Positions 59,595 to 64,000 of a stretch of 64,000 nucleotides of DNA are shown one piece after another. This stretch comes from Peltaster fructicola (Eukaryota; Ascomycota; Dothideomycetes). Position 1 is the first letter of the stretch. Every line of letters starts with the position of its first letter. The notes beneath the pieces were generated by a model that made no database searches, was not told where the DNA came from, and saw only the letters and a list, made by a program, of their open reading frames with translations. The stretch lies in contig CP051141.1 of NCBI GenBank assembly GCA_001592805.2, positions 1,178,001-1,242,000 of the forward strand, given 5' to 3'. Made by a program: the position numbers and the translations under genes.

Positions 59595-60776
59595 TTATGT
59601 CGGTGTCGGAAGGACAGTTCCTCTGAGTGCAATGCGAAAGTGCTGCATTGACCTAGCTGTTCTGACACACTTGTCCGGCTCGACACAAGTATAGTCATGA
59701 AATGTACGGCCTGAGACTCGGTATTGTGTCCAGGAGTCTCGAAGCTTCATGATCAGCAGGTCGTTGTCACTTTTGATCAGAGGCAGGACGAAGAACTCCG
59801 CAGATCGATGCACGCTCGGGACTTCCAAAGCATACGCGTGACCATGTAGGCTTATTTCTTGTCCCATTATGCTGATGATGGGGGACTCGATGTCGAGTTC
59901 TCGACTCCTCTGATGTAATGTACCTCGCTTCGCGAAGGCTTTTGCACTGCTTGCTAGCATGCCTTGCGTGTAGAAGCACGTTTGTTCCGCAAGATTGCAG
60001 GTAGTCTCTTCGTCCCAGTCGAAAATCGAATCGTCAACATGGCGTTTGAGAAGTTTCCTCTGCAGGCGGCTGAATGCATGGTCGCCCTCGCCGTACTGCA
60101 CGGTCATGTTGATGCCAAAAAGACCCATCAGGCTATATGCCTTGTCCTCTGGCCGTGTTGTGTCTCGATCGCTTGCCCAGAACATGATTTCGCTTATGCC
60201 AGGTCGATTGAGCGCCTGTTGAGACCACGATTGAGTGAGTCGGTTGAGACTGACTCGACTTGCTCTGGCAATGACTTGCAATGCTGGGTCCACATTAGGA
60301 GCATGGCTTGGCTGCCTTTGTTTAGACAGTACGTAGAAGCAATTCCAGTCCTTGTCCACGAAATCGAGCTTGTTTGGTGCGATGAGCTCTTGTAAGGTAA
60401 AGCCACGGTTGAACCACTTGCTCTGCGGTAGGCATGAGACTGGCTCCGACCCATCCACATCCTTGAGATACACCACGCAAAGCGATGAGTTCTGGTACCA
60501 CTTGAACATCGCATTCAGAGATTCGAAGAACTCTGTAGACGATGATTTGTCGATGCAACATGTATCGATCCAGCACCACTGCAGGCCTCTGGCGTGTGCA
60601 TACCTGCAAAGGGCAAAAATTTTGTCGAAGCCAGCACCTGTAATGTGCCGGCAGTCCAAGAAATTCTGATATGAGACTTCGTCATCTCCCCATACATGTG
60701 ACAAGATGGCGTAAGGTGGTGCCTCGTCTATGGAGAAGTCGCAGTAACGAGATGTTGATGTGTTCAGGAGCCGCAT
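59595..60776 (-). CDS. HET-domain protein
   Basis: Family linked to fungal vegetative incompatibility, though most members have no tested role. First ATG at 60776, 393 residues, one exon. The HET domain occupies roughly the first 130 residues: MRLLNTSTSRYCDFSIDEAP, PPYAILSHVWGDDEVSYQNF, GLQWCWIDTCCIDKSSSTEF, NAMFKWYQNSSLCVVYLKDV and KWFNRGFTLQELIAPNKLDF. Then ASDRDTTRPEDKAYSLMGLFGIN with QYGEGDHAFSRLQRKLLK, the usual post-HET block. No NACHT, WD40 or TPR region follows; the C-terminal ~180 residues are unassigned. The frame is intact. Single-exon HET genes are usually members of large, fast-evolving families. Confidence 0.9.
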   Translation of the reverse strand: MRLLNTSTSRYCDFSIDEAPPYAILSHVWGDDEVSYQNFLDCRHITGAGFDKIFALCRYAHARGLQWCWIDTCCIDKSSSTEFFESLNAMFKWYQNSSLCVVYLKDVDGSEPVSCLPQSKWFNRGFTLQELIAPNKLDFVDKDWNCFYVLSKQRQPSHAPNVDPALQVIARASRVSLNRLTQSWSQQALNRPGISEIMFWASDRDTTRPEDKAYSLMGLFGINMTVQYGEGDHAFSRLQRKLLKRHVDDSIFDWDEETTCNLAEQTCFYTQGMLASSAKAFAKRGTLHQRSRELDIESPIISIMGQEISLHGHAYALEVPSVHRSAEFFVLPLIKSDNDLLIMKLRDSWTQYRVSGRTFHDYTCVEPDKCVRTARSMQHFRIALRGTVLPTPT

Positions 60777-62178
60777 GGCCAAATCTTTGGGTTGAAGGAT
60801 GCAGAACTGAAGGTAGGAGAATCGCAGGAACTCACATTGAGGTCGGGCGTGCTTTCAAGACAGCGAGTACTCTTATGATGCTCGAAGATCTTACCGCCGA
60901 CAACGTCTCGCTTTGAATCGCTGCAAGCAGACCAAGAACCGTAAGAGCTTGCCGCCAGTTAGCCGCCGTAGTACTGTGGCTGTGAGCTATTGCAGCCATT
61001 GATTAAGCGACAGGATCTCTTATTCGCAGACTGGCGCTCGCATGATCGCCGTGCTGGAAACATTCTCCATGCCATGCTGAATAGCAGGACGAAGCGCATG
61101 GATATCGCAAGGCAGGTGTGCCAAGTGACATGCGGACATCGGCGATAGTCGTGCAGCAGCCCGAGGCTCATGCATGACAATCTGGGCTGCAACATGAAAG
61201 CTGGCTGTAAAGGCAAGGGGCGAGCATTGTCTGGTTCTGATCCACAATCAAATAGCATGCTGCCGATCCAGATTTGCTAGTCGAACCCTTGTTGAGGCCC
61301 GAAGGACGTTGCGACGATTCCGGTACGAGATTGCTTGTCAGGCTGCAGAGCAAGCGCCGGACTGCTAGCAATAGTGAGGCATCAATAAAGTGTGTCGCAG
61401 GAAGCTGTCCTGCATGCTGGCAGCAGGCCGGAGTTTCACAGTCGAAGCTAAGCGATGTCGCATTCGAAGTGAGAGATCAATGGCCACCTGACACGTTGTT
61501 TCACAAGCATAGCTCATGCGGGTCAAGCATGAGAGCATCAGATAGCCGGCACTGGATTAATGTATCGGTCGGTGGTCTCGTGCCTGATCCTGATAGCCTG
61601 GAACTCGATATGTGAAAGTGAACCGTAAGATGAAACGCGGCCGTGTTGTTCATGCACAGCCTCGTCTTCAGCACTTACATCAGCCAGAACGACGTCGAGC
61701 TACCATATGTGCTCGCCTAGCATTACAAGCTCTCTCAAGAAGACTTGCGACGGCGAACAAAAGCATCTGAATCGATCAGCTCTTCACAAGTGGTTGAACT
61801 CAACTCTCCATCGAAAAGGAAGTCAAGAAAAGGAACCCCCCACCTTTGTTTGGAAAGGCAGCCACGGCAGCCACCCAAAGACAACGCTAAGCAAGGTAGG
61901 CGGTGAAATATCGCGCCTTCTCGACCAGTTACCGCCTCCACTTGGCTCGAAGCCTTTTGGACACACCTTTCTCTCCTCACGTTACAACCACCAACAACAA
62001 ACACCTTCCGACGACACTTTACGACCCTCACAACGCACCTCGCAATACCTGTGTGGCAGGACACACACGGTAGACCTCATTCGACGGCGTCGCTTGTCTC
62101 TGACAGCCAGCACACAATCTCCTGTGCCGCCACGTTTCTGCAGCCTCACTCATCAGCTCGGCTGAGCACACCGCAAAC
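60777..62178. other. Intergenic ~1.4 kb including the probable long leader of casein kinase 1
   Basis: Open frames (e.g. 61274-61615) lack coherent protein features. The last ~400 bp is CA/CT-rich and leader-like. No RNA gene or repeat recognised. Confidence 0.35.
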
Positions 62179-63150
62179 ATGACGACAATGGTATGTCCTT
62201 ATGCACACATGGCGAGCTACAGCAGTCTGGACTGTCTGCTCCGTCGATGGCATTTGTACTCTTGCTGACGACAAACAGGACCTCAGAGTCGGTAATAAAT
62301 ACCGCATCGGCCGCAAGATTGGAAGTGGAAGTTTCGGAGACATCTACTTGGGTGCGTACACATGCATGCACATCGTGATAGCAAGGCTGACTTATCGTAG
62401 GCACAAACATCATCTCTGGCGAGGAGATCGCCATCAAGCTTGAAAGCGTCAAGGCCAAGCACCCACAACTCGAATACGAAGCGCGAGTCTACAAGTCCCT
62501 TGCTGGTGGAGTGGGCATCCCATTCGTACGCTGGTTCGGAACAGAATGTGATTACAACGCCATGGTGCTCGACCTTCTGGGTCCATCGCTTGAGGATCTC
62601 TTCAACTTCTGCAACCGCAAGTTCTCCTTGAAGACCGTCCTTCTCCTTGCCGATCAGCTCATCAGCCGTATCGAGTACATCCACGCCAAGAGCTTCATCC
62701 ACCGCGATATCAAGCCAGACAACTTCCTTATGGGCATTGGAAAGAGAGGAAACCAGGTCAATGTGATTGACTTTGGTCTGGCAAAGAAATACAGAGACCC
62801 GAAGACACACTTCCACATTCCATACCGTGAGAACAAGAACTTGACCGGTACTGCCCGTTACGCATCGATCAATACTCACCTGGGAGTTGGTAAGTGATAG
62901 AGTACGACAGTAGACTTCCAGGCACTAATACGGCATAGAACAATCACGACGTGACGACATGGAATCTCTTGGCTATGTCATGCTATACTTCTGCCGCGGC
63001 AGTCTGCCTTGGCAAGGTCTGAAGGCTGCTACTAAGAAGCAGAAGTACGACCGCATCATGGAGAAGAAGATGACAACTCCCACAGAGGTACTATGCCGTG
63101 GATTCCCGAACGAATTCGCCATCTACCTGAACTACACCAGGTCTCTGCGT

Positions 63151-63182
<32 letters not shown>

Positions 63183-63635
63183 TAAGATCTTCCGTGACCT
63201 GTTTGTTCGCGAGGGTTTCCAATACGACTACGTCTTCGACTGGACTGTTTACAAGTACCAGAAGAACGCTCAAGCCATCGCTGCATCCAACCAGACTCAA
63301 GGCCAGGCCGCCGAGGAGCCAAGCGAGGACAAGAGCGGTGCTCGTCGTGCAACTGCAGCAGCAACAGCTGGACAATCTGGCAGCGGTCTCAACGACAAAC
63401 GACGTGGCCCGGTCACCCAGAGAGTCGAGGGTACTGGAATGTGAGTGTGACAACAATTTCGACACATCACCATGCCCTTTCTCCTGTAAGACTCCTCTCC
63501 TCTGCGTTTACAAAGAAAAGAGTCTGCTTCACGCATGCGAGAGGGAAAGGAAGACTTTGGCTGACTTGTATTTCTCACAGGCAACTCAGATCCAGCAAGC
63601 GTGGTACCGAGCAAGGTGGTTACAGTGGCTACTGA
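62179..63635 (+). CDS. hrr25: Casein kinase 1, Hrr25/HHP (delta/epsilon) class
   Basis: Ser/Thr kinase acting in DNA repair, ribosome maturation, vesicle traffic and (in Neurospora, as CK-1a) the circadian clock. Exons are 62179-62190, 62279-62351, 62401-62889, 62939-63440 and 63581-63635, introns 88, 49, 49 and 140 nt; 376 residues. The first exon is four codons (MTTM). Motifs: [80 protein letters not shown] and [17 protein letters not shown]. The C-terminal tail is short, Ala/Gln/Ser-rich. If the last intron is retained the protein ends at GTGM (361 residues), so two C-termini are possible. Confidence 0.95.
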
Positions 63636-64000
63636 ATGAGCTCCCGATGAGCTTGAACGATGCTCGACTCAACATTCGACTTCGTTCGTTATCACACATC
63701 TTGCAAGGCATAATCGCGCCTGCTGTTTCGGCTGGTGGTGTCGTACAACCACGACAACTATATCGATAACCGATCATTCGCTCGAAGGATCAAGAAGTCT
63801 GCACGAAGCTTTGTCATCTGTCGAAGGACACACTCCCTCACGACAACTCTTGGCCCGCAGCAGACAATCTCCTAAACCCAGCAACAACTTGTCACTGTCA
63901 CACGGCAGGCTACACAATCTGGGTATGCCTGCAGGTTACAATCGACCACCACTCCGACACTGCCTTTTCGAGTTTCATTGAGCGACACTCTTGATTCTAG
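63636..64000. other. 3' flank of casein kinase 1
   Basis: No gene or RNA recognised before the window end. Confidence 0.4.

Noticed and set aside
61274-61615. 113-codon plus-strand frame before casein kinase 1
   Set aside because: No ATG at its start, no coherent features; probably leader or intergenic.
1-64000. Transposons, LTR or virus-like elements, CRISPR arrays
   Set aside because: No reverse transcriptase, integrase, transposase, capsid-like frame, terminal repeats or spaced repeats were seen on either strand.

Overview
The window is nuclear DNA of a filamentous ascomycete (Pezizomycotina; Dothideomycetes is my best guess). The evidence is short GT-AG introns of mostly 42-70 nt with CTNAY branch points, long intron-poor genes, and fungal families (Atg29, HET domain, sedolisin, Vps15, Gpi2). 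I saw no transposon, viral relic, CRISPR array or operon. Genes are densely packed on both strands, about two dozen of them recognisable. Gene boundaries were read by eye from frames and splice signals; rRNA matches use rRNA sequence recalled from memory.

Layout: 1-8.6 kb holds an SLC33-type acetyl-CoA transporter cut by the window edge, an ING/PHD protein (Pho23-like) and two uncharacterised genes. 9.98-13.4 kb holds the complex I 51-kDa subunit, an uncharacterised multi-exon gene and centrin. 13.5-14.9 kb (minus) is a spliced unit with little coding potential: six introns of 170-179 nt, each with C/D-box motifs, and five with 10-13 nt antisense blocks to 18S or 25S rRNA. I read it as a snoRNA host gene. 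15.6-20 kb holds two lineage-specific genes. At 20.1 kb a tRNA-Pro(AGG) gene carries the usual 37/38 intron plus a second 49-nt insertion in the D-stem that has spliceosomal signals (GTGAGT, CTGAC, CAG).

21-27.7 kb holds a cytochrome P450, minisatellites, a small gene, a DHA1-type MFS exporter and the mitochondrial copper chaperone Sco1. 28-35 kb holds divergent ribosomal protein genes (uS4 and eL21), ATG29 and a secreted GH31 alpha-glucosidase. 35.8-52.8 kb holds REV3, the spliceosome genes LEA1 and DIB1, two uncharacterised genes, VPS15 and threonine synthase. 53-64 kb holds a secreted sedolisin, a flavocytochrome-b2-type lactate dehydrogenase, GPI2, a HET-domain gene and casein kinase 1.

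Most genes are unrelated housekeeping functions. Links worth noting are two ribosomal protein genes sharing a 315-bp promoter region, two spliceosome genes 1.8 kb apart, two autophagy genes (ATG29, VPS15), and a group of RNA-biology loci (snoRNA host, doubly interrupted tRNA).
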